Program-made: the position numbers and the translations under genes
The notes under the pieces: generated by a model
Told to the model about the DNA's origin: nothing
The model's input: the letters and a program-made list of their open reading frames with translations, nothing else
The model's database searches: none
Source: Carboxylicivirga linearis
GTDB lineage: Bacteria; Bacteroidota; Bacteroidia; Bacteroidales; Marinilabiliaceae
Direction: 5' to 3'
NCBI RefSeq assembly: GCF_018271995.1
Contig: NZ_JAGUCO010000006.1
Coordinates: forward strand, 203,508-267,507
Length of the DNA: 64,000 bases
Shown here: positions 1-8,797 of the stretch, in pieces
Layout: the number at the start of each line of letters is the position of its first letter
How positions within the stretch are numbered: position 1 is the stretch's first letter

Positions 1-31
1 TTACATGATTTTCCTGAATAGGAATTAACTA

Positions 32-151
32 CTACTTCACGATTAATAATATCAACACAAGCAATATTACTACAACCTGATAAGTGATAAAATAATTCGG
101 AAATTTTAATCTTCGCTTTACGATTTTTAAAGGTACGCGTTCTTCATTCAT
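32..151 (-). CDS. possible 39-aa small membrane protein
   Basis: An ATG-initiated minus-strand frame of 39 codons. The N-terminal half is strongly basic (MNEERVPLKIVKRR, then more K/R), and residues 26-38 are an uninterrupted hydrophobic stretch of V, I and L, as expected of a single-span membrane micro-protein with its N-terminus in the cytoplasm. It begins 13 nt after the stop of another micro-ORF, so the two could be co-transcribed. I recognise no family. It may be a chance frame in AT-rich DNA; the only support is the basic-then-hydrophobic layout. Confidence 0.3.
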   Translation of the reverse strand: MNEERVPLKIVKRRLKFPNYFITYQVVVILLVLILLIVK

Positions 152-164
152 AATAAGTAACGGT

Positions 165-242
165 TTAAGGTTTAGTAAAAATAATATTTCGGAAGTTAAT
201 AAACAAACCGACTAATTCGATTAAACGTTCAATAAAAGCCAT
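165..242 (-). CDS. possible 25-aa micro-peptide
   Basis: A 25-codon minus-strand frame beginning MAFIERLIELVGLFIN, which could form an amphipathic helix. It lies just upstream of the 39-aa membrane micro-ORF in the same orientation. No family is recognised and no promoter or ribosome-binding site is visible. It is listed because the pair resembles the small-membrane-peptide arrangement that annotation pipelines omit, but chance is a serious alternative. Confidence 0.2.
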   Translation of the reverse strand: MAFIERLIELVGLFINFRNIIFTKP

Positions 243-539
243 TTATCTAAATAGTTTTGATTAACTTCCCATTTTCTAATATAAAAGCCTGTTTTTTATT
301 GATCAAATAAATTATATAAATTTATTATAGATAAATAGCAAAAGCATACAAACGCTTTTATAATAACACTGCTAATACTCAATAACGTTATTTTCAATTA
401 TTCCATTAATTAAGTTTTCAGAACTTAAATCAATATCCTTCTTAATCAACCGTTCTTTTGGATGGGTGTTATTGTATGAATAATTTCTAACCTGTTATAA
501 ATTGAAGAAAATGCTCAGTTTTAATTATCTTTATCAATC
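243..539. other. AT-rich intergenic region
   Basis: No gene is visible in these ~300 bases. A short inverted repeat (AAAAGC ... GCTTTT, about 347-362) is the only obvious structure. TATCTTTA at 526-533 resembles a Bacteroidota -7 element, but it is so close to the ATG at 540 that the transcript would be almost leaderless. Confidence 0.4.
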
Positions 540-746
540 ATGAAAGATCTTGAGAAATTACAATGTGAACACTGTCAGGCGGAGTTTAACAAACATGATC
601 TTGACCGATCCTGCAGTAATTGTTTTTGCTGTACTGGCTGTGAAATATACCTGTGCCCTAATTGTAAAAAAGAAATTGTGTTGACTCCTATCGGAGAACC
701 TACTACATGTCGCTACCATAATAAAGATAACCCTTTAAAAGGTTAA
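540..746 (+). CDS. Cys-rich zinc-ribbon-like small protein
   Basis: A 68-residue protein with ten cysteines, at about positions 9, 12, 25, 28, 30, 31, 34, 39, 42 and 57, including CEHC, CSNC, CCTGC and CPNC pairs. This pattern predicts one or two zinc ribbons, or less likely an iron-sulfur site. There is no signal peptide, so it should be cytoplasmic. It converges on modC with only 8 bp between stop codons. A metal-handling or metal-sensing link to molybdate uptake is possible but only a guess from position. No specific family is recognised. Confidence 0.65.
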   Translation: MKDLEKLQCEHCQAEFNKHDLDRSCSNCFCCTGCEIYLCPNCKKEIVLTPIGEPTTCRYHNKDNPLKG

Positions 747-754
747 CGAGTAAC

Positions 755-1837
755 CTATCCGGCAACATCAATGGCCACTGACTTGAACAAGCACCAAACC
801 GTATTTCCGGGTTCAACAAACATTTTTTTACCTGATTCAGCTGTTATCTCCACAACCAACTGAAATCCCACATCTACGATACAAAGAGTTGTTGCTCCCC
901 TATCAATAGTCTCAACTATTACCCCTTTCAACTGGTTTTGGATCGTCACCTCTTTCAATTTTTCTCGCGAAAGTGCAATATCATCAGAACTGATAAATAT
1001 TTTCATCTCCTCACCTACCTTGTAGGTTTGATTGCTTTTTTCGCATTTTACTCTAACACTGTTTGCCTCGCCATTATTCGATAAAATGGTTATACCTCTA
1101 TCTGTATCAATTTCCTTCACCTTCATGGTAATTGAATTCATAATGGAGTTTTTACCAAACATCTCCAAGGCTGCATCCGACCTTAACAGATCATGATAAT
1201 CAGCATGACCAATGCACCTTCCCTTTTGAATGAGACACAACCTATCTGTTAACTTTAATAAATCAGGTAAATCATGACTAACGACTAAAATAGGTATTTT
1301 AACTTTCCGGTGTATTTTCAATAAAAATGGTAATATCTGACTACGCAGTTGCACATCTACTGCAGAAAAAGGTTCATCTAACAACAATATTTTAGGAGCC
1401 GACAATAAGGCTCTTCCTAATGCTGTTCTTTGTCTCTCACCCCCCGAAACCATGGCTGGTTTAGTCTGTAATAAATGTCGAAGATTTAACAAATCTACAA
1501 CCTGATCGAAACCCAGATGTTTAGAGCCAAACCGTTTAATTCCATACAGTAGATTCTTTTCGATAGTCATATGCGGGAATAATCTCCCTTCTTGAAAAAC
1601 ATAGCCAATATTGCGCTTCTGAACCGGTATATTTATATCCAACTCAGAATTAAAAACTATGTTATCATAAATTTTTACAAAGCCCTTTTCTGGTGTTGCC
1701 AAACCGGCTATAGACTGAAGCAATGATGTTTTACCCGAACCACTGGCACCATAAATACCTGTGATTCCCACATGGAAATTCTCCTTAATTCGTACATCAA
1801 AAATGTCGCGTTGTAATGTAAAATCCACTTTAATCAT
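755..1837 (-). CDS. modC: molybdate ABC transporter ATP-binding protein ModC
   Basis: The ATPase that powers molybdate (or tungstate) import. The 360-residue protein has a Walker A motif GASGSGKT at residues 30-37, a Q-loop (VFQEGRLFPHM), an ABC signature VSGGERQR near 131-137, Walker B ILLLDEPFSAVD near 150-160 and the switch histidine in VVSHD. The C-terminal ~100 residues form a TOBE/Mop-type oxyanion-binding domain, which separates ModC from other importer ATPases. It starts 3 nt after the stop of modB, so the two are translated as a pair. No periplasmic ModA gene lies next to it, which is unusual for this operon. Confidence 0.9.
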   Translation of the reverse strand: MIKVDFTLQRDIFDVRIKENFHVGITGIYGASGSGKTSLLQSIAGLATPEKGFVKIYDNIVFNSELDINIPVQKRNIGYVFQEGRLFPHMTIEKNLLYGIKRFGSKHLGFDQVVDLLNLRHLLQTKPAMVSGGERQRTALGRALLSAPKILLLDEPFSAVDVQLRSQILPFLLKIHRKVKIPILVVSHDLPDLLKLTDRLCLIQKGRCIGHADYHDLLRSDAALEMFGKNSIMNSITMKVKEIDTDRGITILSNNGEANSVRVKCEKSNQTYKVGEEMKIFISSDDIALSREKLKEVTIQNQLKGVIVETIDRGATTLCIVDVGFQLVVEITAESGKKMFVEPGNTVWCLFKSVAIDVAG

Positions 1838-1840
1838 AGG

Positions 1841-2545
1841 CTATCTGCGCTTGGGCTTTAATTGTTTTTTGATATACCACTCCGAACCTGCCATAGCAAT
1901 AAAAGATATTAGTACCGAAACCAATACCAATCGTAAAGTAGCCATTTCTTGTCCGGGAACCTGCATATAAGCATATATAGCTAAGGGTAACGTTTGTGTT
2001 TCACCGGCAATATTACCAGCAAAAGTAATGGTAGCTCCAAACTCACCCAATGAACGGGCAAATCCTAAAATACTGCCGGAAACAATTCCTGGTAAAGCTA
2101 GCGGTACCGTAATTCTAAAGAATGTTTTAAACTTACCGGCACCCAAAATACGCGATGCATCTTCCAACCCCGGATCAATCATCTCCATGGCTGTTCGTAC
2201 AGATCGTACAATAAGTGGAAATGCAACTACAACAGAAGCAATTACCGCTGCTTGAAAAGTAAATGCCAATTTAATTCCTAAGGCAGAAAACAACCACTGA
2301 CCCAATAACCCCTTCGTACCTAATAGCAGAAGCAATAGGTAACCGGTGGTAACAGGTGGCATTACCAATGGAAGGTGTATAATGCTTTCGATAATGGCTT
2401 TTCCTCTGAACTTTTTTCGTGCCATTAAATAACCAACTAATAAAGCCAGAGGCACAGCAATTAAAGTGCAATAAAAGGCCACCTTAAGGGATAAACCTAA
2501 TGCATGTAACTCGGCTGAATTAAATTTGATCAGTTGATTAAACAT
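1841..2545 (-). CDS. modB: molybdate ABC transporter permease ModB
   Basis: Inner-membrane permease of the molybdate importer, about 234 residues with five or six hydrophobic segments. It carries the EAA-loop that docks on ModC (EDASRILGAGKFKTFF followed by RITVPLALPGI) and the SLGEFGAT motif typical of ModB/CysT permeases. The ATG at 2545 is chosen; a GTG at 2569 would add eight residues (MSLPYIYS). It is directly followed by modC. The upstream gap to the esterase gene holds only a terminator hairpin, so modA is not in the usual first position. Confidence 0.9.
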   Translation of the reverse strand: MFNQLIKFNSAELHALGLSLKVAFYCTLIAVPLALLVGYLMARKKFRGKAIIESIIHLPLVMPPVTTGYLLLLLLGTKGLLGQWLFSALGIKLAFTFQAAVIASVVVAFPLIVRSVRTAMEMIDPGLEDASRILGAGKFKTFFRITVPLALPGIVSGSILGFARSLGEFGATITFAGNIAGETQTLPLAIYAYMQVPGQEMATLRLVLVSVLISFIAMAGSEWYIKKQLKPKRR

Positions 2546-2667
2546 AGAATAAATATAAGGTAATGACACAAAAACTTATATCTGTATAAATCTTACTATA
2601 AAAAAAATGCCATTATCTACACATCGCTATCTTTCAGCAGTATCTGTTAATATCAAAAAACTAAAAT

Positions 2668-2683
2668 CCTACATTTTTGTAGG
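2668..2683 (-). terminator. hairpin terminator after the esterase gene
   Basis: A perfect six-pair stem CCTACA/TGTAGG with a four-base loop. On the minus strand it is followed by a T-rich stretch (ATTTTAGTTTTTTG). It lies 28 bp after the esterase stop and 120 bp before modB, separating the two transcripts. Confidence 0.55.
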
Positions 2684-2710
2684 TGTAAGAAGTATCATCA
2701 ACAAATTTGT

Positions 2711-3784
2711 TTAATAGCCTTGTTTTAGTTCTTCTAGATTTCGTTTGGCTTCATCACTGCCAGTTTGATCATAAATAAGTTGATAAGTGTAATAAGCCAT
2801 TTCGCGACCACCTTTTATTCGTAACTGTTTTGCCAATTCAAGCATTATTTCCATTTCCCTCTTGAAAAGTTCCGGATTATTTGCTGAAATAAACTTGATT
2901 GATTCAGCAACATTCGCATAGTTTTCGTTTGATAAATTCAAAAGCAGATGAGGCATTAAAACATTTTCGTCAATCGAAATTGATATTCCCATTTGCTCTT
3001 TAACCTGACTGACAAAATCCTGCACTTCTGTAATATTCTTTCCTAATATACTATCAGGAACAGTAGTAAACGAACGATAAAAGTTATATCCCTTACAAAA
3101 ACCCGTATATGCATTGGTCTGATGAGTTTCGTCTTTTAAAACATCAAACTTCCAATGCAAATAATCTATTTGCAATGAATCCAACAGAAAATGAAATGCA
3201 TGATTTGACTGCTCCAATTGTGGATAGTTCTCATTGCGTCCCATACCAAAATACAGTGCTTTATTCTGCTTGAGTTCAATTTTATTGATGTGTTTGGCAT
3301 CTACAAGTTGAAGTACCGGGCTGGTTGCCAAATAAAACGAAAAATGATCCGGCTTATTCAAAAAGCATTCAAGTACCATTGCACCGGCCATTGAATGTCC
3401 TGAAACCATTCGAACACCTGAAGTTTTATACTGGCGTTCCATATCAGGAAGTAGTTCTTCCAGTATGAAAGTCAGATACTTTTTACGACCCTCTTCTTTC
3501 AAGAAGTCTTTTTTGCCATCAACCGACTCTATACCAACTGTCACAAACTCATTTTTCAATATAGATGCCCGAAAATCAAATGGTTCAGCACTCAACAAAA
3601 TAGCAAGTGGATATGGGTGAGTTTGAAAATCATCAGGGTGAGAAAGAAAAACCTGAACACTACGATTTAGAATATTTGATTTGTATTCAATGCTTTGCCC
3701 AATAGTTATATCCTTACCGACAGTTTGCCCAACTGCGGAAAACACGATTAATAATAGAAAAAAAGTTAGTGAAACTCTATTCAT
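2711..3784 (-). CDS. secreted alpha/beta-hydrolase, esterase-D/IroE-like
   Basis: A 357-residue exported hydrolase. Residues 1-20 are a Sec signal peptide (FFLLLIVFSAVGQ). The nucleophile elbow is GHSMAG at 129-134 with Ser131 as the likely catalytic serine, in the layout of the putative esterase/enterobactin-esterase (PF00756) family. A histidine near 215-220 (KDETHQTN) is a candidate catalytic base. The last ~100 residues are helical and TPR-like. It probably cleaves esters of sugars, siderophores or acyl groups in the periplasm; the substrate cannot be read from the sequence. It is monocistronic with its own terminator. Confidence 0.75.
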   Translation of the reverse strand: MNRVSLTFFLLLIVFSAVGQTVGKDITIGQSIEYKSNILNRSVQVFLSHPDDFQTHPYPLAILLSAEPFDFRASILKNEFVTVGIESVDGKKDFLKEEGRKKYLTFILEELLPDMERQYKTSGVRMVSGHSMAGAMVLECFLNKPDHFSFYLATSPVLQLVDAKHINKIELKQNKALYFGMGRNENYPQLEQSNHAFHFLLDSLQIDYLHWKFDVLKDETHQTNAYTGFCKGYNFYRSFTTVPDSILGKNITEVQDFVSQVKEQMGISISIDENVLMPHLLLNLSNENYANVAESIKFISANNPELFKREMEIMLELAKQLRIKGGREMAYYTYQLIYDQTGSDEAKRNLEELKQGY

Positions 3785-3878
3785 ACTTAAATCTCTAATT
3801 CTGATTAAATATAAACAAAATGAACTTTAAAGTAGAGTAGGTTGTTTGCTTTAGCAAATACTCTTAACACGAAAAATT

Positions 3879-4589
3879 ATGCGAACTACAATCCTTATCT
3901 TCTCATTAACCGTCTTTTTAGCATCCTGTAATACATCATCCAAAAAATCAGAAAGTACAAGCGATTTATTACCACTTGGAACTCATAAAGGTACAGTTAG
4001 CGAAGTTATTCAAACTCCTTCATATACATATCTGCTAATAAAAGAAAGTATGGGTGAAAATTGGATAGCCATACCCAAAGCTGAAGTTAAAGAAGGACAG
4101 CAAGTGTTTTACGACGAAGGACTTGAAATGAAAAACTTCCAAAGCAAAACACTGCAACGTGAATTCGAGACCATCTATTTTGTTAAAGGCATTAGAAATG
4201 AAGCTTTGGAATCGGTTGATGAAGCCATCCGTAAAAATATTAACAAATCATCCGGAGCTGCTAAAACCGATATTGAAATAGAGCAACCACAAGGAGCACA
4301 AAGTATTGCTTACATATTCGAAAACAAATCATCTTTATCAGATACTAAAGTAACCGTTAAAGGAAAAATCGTAAAGGTTAACAATGGCATTTTAAATACT
4401 AATTGGGTACACATTCAGGATGGTAGTTCCTTTGAAAATAGTTTTGATTTAACCGTTACCACTGATGAATTGTATCAGGTTGGAGATGTTGTGACTTTTA
4501 TAGGCACCATTGGTCTTAACAGAGATTTTGGAGCAGGTTATATTTACAATGTAATAATGGAAGATGCAACTAAAGTAGTTAGTCTCTAA
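3879..4589 (+). CDS. lipoprotein with two OB-fold-like domains
   Basis: A 236-residue lipoprotein: the signal peptide ends in a lipobox (FLASC, Cys17). Residues ~30-110 resemble NrfJ-like/BOF-type OB domains (GTVSEVIQTPSYTYLLIKE), and residues ~140-235 look like a second OB-fold of the tRNA_anti type (KVTVKGKIVKVNNGI ... WVHIQDG). Such periplasmic OB-fold proteins bind ligands or haem-protein partners, but no specific role is evident. A strong terminator follows 35 bp after the stop, so it is a single-gene transcript. Confidence 0.65.
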   Translation: MRTTILIFSLTVFLASCNTSSKKSESTSDLLPLGTHKGTVSEVIQTPSYTYLLIKESMGENWIAIPKAEVKEGQQVFYDEGLEMKNFQSKTLQREFETIYFVKGIRNEALESVDEAIRKNINKSSGAAKTDIEIEQPQGAQSIAYIFENKSSLSDTKVTVKGKIVKVNNGILNTNWVHIQDGSSFENSFDLTVTTDELYQVGDVVTFIGTIGLNRDFGAGYIYNVIMEDATKVVSL

Positions 4590-4623
4590 ACTTTTACATT
4601 CCGCGTTTAAATACATTGTATAG

Positions 4624-4660
4624 AATAGTTGATTGCATTGCAATCAGCTATTTTTCTTTT
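4624..4660 (+). terminator. rho-independent terminator after the OB-fold lipoprotein
   Basis: A thirteen-pair stem (AATAGTTGATTGC with its partner, one G-T pair) around an ATT loop, followed by TTTTTCTTTTT. Confidence 0.8.
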
Positions 4661-4720
4661 TACAATACCCTTAGTATTTATAACCTGCTTTTAGGTAGAT
4701 ATTTTCTTAACAGCCTTAAT

Positions 4721-5176
4721 CTATTTAGTAACACCCTTAGCCCTATTTTTTTGAAATTCTCTATTGGTTATAGACGAGGTTGATTTTACTTGTAAATGCT
4801 TTTGAATAACAGCACAAGAATGGTAGTATTCAAGTTCAATCAAATGACTTAATATTTTATTTTTTACCTTTTCACTAACCGGAGTAATCATTTGAGACAT
4901 AATGTAAATCAACGAATCCGGATCATTTTGCATAACCCATTCTATTGATTTAAAATAGTCTTCAAAATCTTTAAACGGCAATTTTTCTATATCAAAGTGG
5001 AAATCATACTTCTCGAGAAGCTCAACAATATTAACCACATTTTTATACCATCGGAAACGGGGTTTTCCATCAACATCCGTCCACATATATTCCGAAAAGG
5101 CTTTGGAATCTTTTTTTGCCAATTCATCACATGTAAAATAAAATGTTCCTTTAGGAGCAAGCTGTGGATTCTTCAT
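4721..5176 (-). CDS. hypothetical protein, 151 aa
   Basis: An uncharacterised cytoplasmic protein with no signal peptide or membrane segment. It is rich in aromatic and charged residues (YMWTDVDGKPRFRWYKN near 31-47) and predicted mostly helical from about residue 45 to 135; the C-terminal 25 residues are basic. I recognise no family. It is transcribed divergently from typA, alone. Codon use and composition look like the neighbours, so it is probably a real native gene. Confidence 0.6.
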   Translation of the reverse strand: MKNPQLAPKGTFYFTCDELAKKDSKAFSEYMWTDVDGKPRFRWYKNVVNIVELLEKYDFHFDIEKLPFKDFEDYFKSIEWVMQNDPDSLIYIMSQMITPVSEKVKNKILSHLIELEYYHSCAVIQKHLQVKSTSSITNREFQKNRAKGVTK

Positions 5177-5380
5177 AACTATAGCATTTTATACTATTAA
5201 ATTAATAATCAAATCTTAAATATACAAATCAGCTCTTCACTTAATAAGGATTACAAAGATTTATGAGGATTTAGTTTATTAGAAAAATAAGGTTATTCCA
5301 ATTTGTAAAATTCCCAATTCTTTTAATGATAATTAATACCTTTTTTACACTACAAGCTTACTAATCACAAAAATAAGGCG

Positions 5381-5388
5381 TACCTTTG
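5381..5388 (+). promoter_or_regulatory. -7 promoter element for typA
   Basis: TACCTTTG, an exact match to the Bacteroidota sigma-A -7 motif TAnnTTTG, 22 bp before the chosen typA ATG. It overlaps a possible upstream in-frame TTG at 5386, so that TTG cannot be the real start. Confidence 0.7.
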
Positions 5389-5409
5389 CGGCTCATTTGG
5401 ATTTTATAT

Positions 5410-7212
5410 ATGCAAGAGATTAGAAATGTAGCCATTATCGCGCACGTTGACCATGGTAAAACCACATTGGTAGACAAGATGTTAATGGCTGGAAAGCTAT
5501 TTAAGGATCACCAGGATATGGGTGAACTTATCATGGACAACAATGACCTGGAGCGTGAGCGAGGCATCACAATTCTGTCGAAGAATGTGTCCGTAATGTG
5601 GAATGATGTAAAAATCAATATTATTGATACACCGGGCCACAGTGATTTTGGAGGAGAAGTTGAGCGTGTTTTAAACATGGCCGACGGAGTTCTATTACTT
5701 GTGGATGCCTTTGAAGGACCAATGCCGCAAACACGATTTGTGCTACAAAAAGCTATTTCTCTGGGATTAAAGCCAATTGTAGTGATTAATAAAGTGGATA
5801 AACCAAACTGTCGTCCTGAGGAAGTACATGAATCAGTTTTTGATTTAATGTTTTCTTTAGATGCCACAGAAGAACAGCTTGATTTTCCATCAGTTTACGG
5901 TTCGGCAAAAGAAAACTGGATGAGTACTGACTGGAAAGAAAAGACAGACAACATCCATGCTATTTTCGATGCTATTATTGAGCACATTCCTGCTCCAGAA
6001 TACAACAAAGGAACACCTCAGTTACAAATTACTTCATTAGACCACTCAAAATATTTGGGTCGTATTGCTATTGGTCGATTGCACCGAGGTGAATTAAAAG
6101 TGAACCAGGATGTTAGTCTGGTTAAACGTGATGGTAGCATAACTCGCACTCGAATCAAAGAATTGAACGTATTTGATGGTTTGGGACGAACAAAAGTTGA
6201 ACACGTTACATGTGGTGAGCTTTGTGCGTTAGTGGGTGTTGAAGGTTTTGATATTGGTGATACCATTGCCGATTTCGAAAACCCTGAACCATTAGAGCCT
6301 ATAGCTATTGATGAACCAACTATGAGTATGTTGTTTACTATCAACAACTCTCCTTTCTTTGGTAAAGAAGGAAAAATGGTTACATCGCGCCATATTAAAG
6401 ACCGTTTAGATAAAGAGCTGGAGAAAAACCTTGCTCTACGAGTAGAAGATACAGAATCAGCTGATGCATGGAACGTATACGGACGTGGTGTACTTCACTT
6501 ATCCGTTCTAATTGAAACAATGCGTCGTGAAGGTTATGAGCTTCAAGTAGGTCAGCCACGTGTAATCATCAAAGAAGAATTGGGTGAGAAGCTGGAACCT
6601 GTTGAAGATTTAACTATTGACTTACCGGAAGAACACTCTGGTAAAGCCATTGAAATGGTTACTCAACGTAAAGGTGAGTTGAAAACCATGGAGAAAAAAG
6701 GCGAACGAGTTCACCTTGAATTCAATATTCCATCGCGAGGTATTATTGGTTTAAGAAGCAACATGTTGACTGCCACTCAGGGTGAAGCTATAATGGCACA
6801 CCGCTTTATTGAGTTTCAACCATGGAAAGGACCTATCGAAAAACGTATCAACGGTTCGTTGATTGTTATTGAATCAGGAACATCCATTGCTTACGGAATG
6901 GATAAACTTCAGGACCGTGGAAAGTTTTTTATTGAGCCGGGTGAAGATGTTTATATGGGTCAGGTAGTAGGTGAAAACAACCGTGAAGGTGACCTTACAA
7001 TAAACGTTACTAAAGCTAAAAAGATGAGTAACATGCGATCATCAGGTGCAGATGATAAAGTAAAGCTTGCTCCTCCGATTAAATTTACTTTAGAAGAGGC
7101 TTTAGAATACATTCAGGGCGACGAATATGTGGAAGTTACGCCAAAATCTATTAGATTGCGTAAAATTTTACTTCTGGAACACGAACGTAAACGCGCGTCG
7201 AAACAAGAATAA
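5410..7212 (+). CDS. typA: translational GTPase TypA/BipA
   Basis: Ribosome-associated GTPase of the EF-G/LepA family, involved in 50S assembly and stress adaptation. The 600-residue protein has G1 AHVDHGKT at 11-18, switch I ERGITIL, DTPGHSDFGGEVERV, NKVDKP, then domain II, an EF-G III/V-like part and the TypA-specific C-terminal domain (SNMRSSGADDKVKL). ATG 5410 is chosen because the upstream in-frame TTG lies inside the promoter. The transcript is single-gene with a strong terminator. Confidence 0.97.
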   Translation: MQEIRNVAIIAHVDHGKTTLVDKMLMAGKLFKDHQDMGELIMDNNDLERERGITILSKNVSVMWNDVKINIIDTPGHSDFGGEVERVLNMADGVLLLVDAFEGPMPQTRFVLQKAISLGLKPIVVINKVDKPNCRPEEVHESVFDLMFSLDATEEQLDFPSVYGSAKENWMSTDWKEKTDNIHAIFDAIIEHIPAPEYNKGTPQLQITSLDHSKYLGRIAIGRLHRGELKVNQDVSLVKRDGSITRTRIKELNVFDGLGRTKVEHVTCGELCALVGVEGFDIGDTIADFENPEPLEPIAIDEPTMSMLFTINNSPFFGKEGKMVTSRHIKDRLDKELEKNLALRVEDTESADAWNVYGRGVLHLSVLIETMRREGYELQVGQPRVIIKEELGEKLEPVEDLTIDLPEEHSGKAIEMVTQRKGELKTMEKKGERVHLEFNIPSRGIIGLRSNMLTATQGEAIMAHRFIEFQPWKGPIEKRINGSLIVIESGTSIAYGMDKLQDRGKFFIEPGEDVYMGQVVGENNREGDLTINVTKAKKMSNMRSSGADDKVKLAPPIKFTLEEALEYIQGDEYVEVTPKSIRLRKILLLEHERKRASKQE

Positions 7213-7258
7213 ATTATGATATAACCGGTAATTTTCGGATTGTCGGGTTAGCAAGTTT

Positions 7259-7297
7259 GAGGCGATTATCAATGATAATCGCCTCTTTCTTTTTTTA
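7259..7297 (+). terminator. strong rho-independent terminator after typA
   Basis: A perfect twelve-pair stem GAGGCGATTATC/GATAATCGCCTC with a three-base loop, followed by TTTCTTTTTTT. Confidence 0.92.
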
Positions 7298-7370
7298 TTG
7301 ACATCTATGAATGCTAGAGGATAAGCAAAACCGTTTCCTAGTTTTATTCCAAAATATGGTATCTTAGGGT

Positions 7371-8030
7371 ATGCAATTCATCGATTTCCATACCCACCAT
7401 ATCCATTCTGATCCAGAGATCACTTCCATTTACAATGTTCCTCTGGAAGAATTAAACACTTCGCAATCCAATCAAAATATCTCTATAGGAATTCATCCAT
7501 GGGAAATTAGTAATATAAATAATCAATTTAACTCAATTAAACAAAAACTCAGTCAATCAACAGTTTTAGCACTAGGAGAATGTGGTTTAGATAAAATCAA
7601 AGGACCCGATTTACAAACTCAAATCGATGTTTTTAAAGAACATACTTCTTTATCTGAACAACACAAAAAACCACTGATTATCCATTGTGTAAAGTCTTAT
7701 TCTGAAATTATCAAACTTCGAAAAGATATAGACCCCAAACAACCATGGATATTACATGGCTTTAATAGTTCAGTTGAAACCATGAATCAAGCTATAGAAA
7801 CAGGATTTTATTTCTCCTTTGGCCCTTCATTAGTTACTCATCCAAAAACACAACTAACATTCAGAAATACTCCTTTAAAACGTGTTTTTTTGGAAACAGA
7901 TGATTCAAATACTAATATTAAAGAATTATATCAAAAAGCATCCGAGTTAAGAGATTTAAACATAGAAGAAGTAATAGAACAATTACAATATAATTTTAAA
8001 CTTATATTTAATAATTACAGATATTTATAA
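7371..8030 (+). CDS. TatD-family metal-dependent hydrolase
   Basis: A 219-residue TIM-barrel hydrolase of the TatD DNase family. The N-terminal metal site FIDFHTHHIH, the ALGECGLDKI motif, the IIHCVKS histidine strand, LHGFNSS and the late FLETDDSN acidic motif are in TatD order. It is shorter than typical TatD (~255-265 residues), matching a compact subgroup common in Bacteroidota. Members are 3'-5' exonucleases or deaminase-like hydrolases; the substrate here is unknown. A ThuA-like gene follows after 20 bp and may be co-transcribed. Confidence 0.85.
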   Translation: MQFIDFHTHHIHSDPEITSIYNVPLEELNTSQSNQNISIGIHPWEISNINNQFNSIKQKLSQSTVLALGECGLDKIKGPDLQTQIDVFKEHTSLSEQHKKPLIIHCVKSYSEIIKLRKDIDPKQPWILHGFNSSVETMNQAIETGFYFSFGPSLVTHPKTQLTFRNTPLKRVFLETDDSNTNIKELYQKASELRDLNIEEVIEQLQYNFKLIFNNYRYL

Positions 8031-8050
8031 CATTTAATATAAAGTATAGA

Positions 8051-8755
8051 ATGAAATACATCATCCTCTTTATTGCACTTCTTATTTCATCCACATCTTT
8101 CAGTCAGAAAAATATCAGTGCAATGCTTATAACCAGTCAAAGAAAGGTGCCAGTAAAAGAATTTTACGCGATGTTTGACAATATACCTGAACTAGTCTAC
8201 ACAGAAGTACTTCAACCCAAAGCCAACGAAGATATTGAGCATAATAAAGCAAACAATTATGACATCTTAATATTTTACGATTTAAATGATTCTATAACTC
8301 AAAGACAAAAAGAAGCGTATTGGCAATTGCTCCAAAATGGTAAGCCCATGCTTTTTCTTCATCATACATTGGTTTCGTACCAAAAATGGCCTGAATTCAT
8401 TCATATTATTGGTGGAAGATATTACCGGGACCATCCAGAAAGAGGTCCTTCAACTTTTGAACACGATATTGATATTTCAATTGAAGTAATTAATAATAAT
8501 CATCCCATATGCAACAATTTAAATAATTTCACTATTCACGATGAAACCTATAATAATTGTTTTATACTTCCTGATGTAACTCCATTGCTTACGACTTCCA
8601 CTCCAATCAACATTCCTTACCCAGCTTGGATACATAAAGTAAAAAACGCAGAAGTTGTATATATCCAATTCGGACAGGATGAAAATGCCTTCACTCATCC
8701 CGAATATCAAAAACTCATCGAGCAAAGCATTAATTACCTGACAAAAAGTAATTAG
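8051..8755 (+). CDS. secreted ThuA-like domain protein
   Basis: A 234-residue protein with an N-terminal Sec signal peptide (IILFIALLISSTSFSQ), then a ThuA-like class-I glutamine-amidotransferase fold. Recognisable elements are the strand-turn YDILIFYDLND, KPMLFLHHTL, GGRYYRDHPERG and the closing FTHPEYQKLIEQSINYL. ThuA-like proteins occur in trehalose and other sugar-utilisation loci, often as secreted enzymes of unknown reaction. There is no sugar operon here, so its substrate cannot be inferred. It lies 20 bp after the TatD-type gene. Confidence 0.75.
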   Translation: MKYIILFIALLISSTSFSQKNISAMLITSQRKVPVKEFYAMFDNIPELVYTEVLQPKANEDIEHNKANNYDILIFYDLNDSITQRQKEAYWQLLQNGKPMLFLHHTLVSYQKWPEFIHIIGGRYYRDHPERGPSTFEHDIDISIEVINNNHPICNNLNNFTIHDETYNNCFILPDVTPLLTTSTPINIPYPAWIHKVKNAEVVYIQFGQDENAFTHPEYQKLIEQSINYLTKSN

Positions 8756-8769
8756 TAAAAGGATTCTAC

Positions 8770-8777
8770 TACTTTTG
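8770..8777 (+). promoter_or_regulatory. -7 promoter element for the TauE-type exporter
   Basis: TACTTTTG, matching TAnnTTTG, 20 bp before the ATG at 8798. Confidence 0.6.
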
Positions 8778-8797
8778 CGAAGCAAAATAAACCATTT

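Noticed and set aside
5508..5867. 119-codon minus-strand frame over typA
   Set aside because: It is antisense to a highly conserved GTPase gene and has no family signature; a shadow of typA.
6557..6562. CACGTG core within typA
   Set aside because: Flanks (GTCAGC ... TAATCA) do not match parS; it is ordinary coding sequence.
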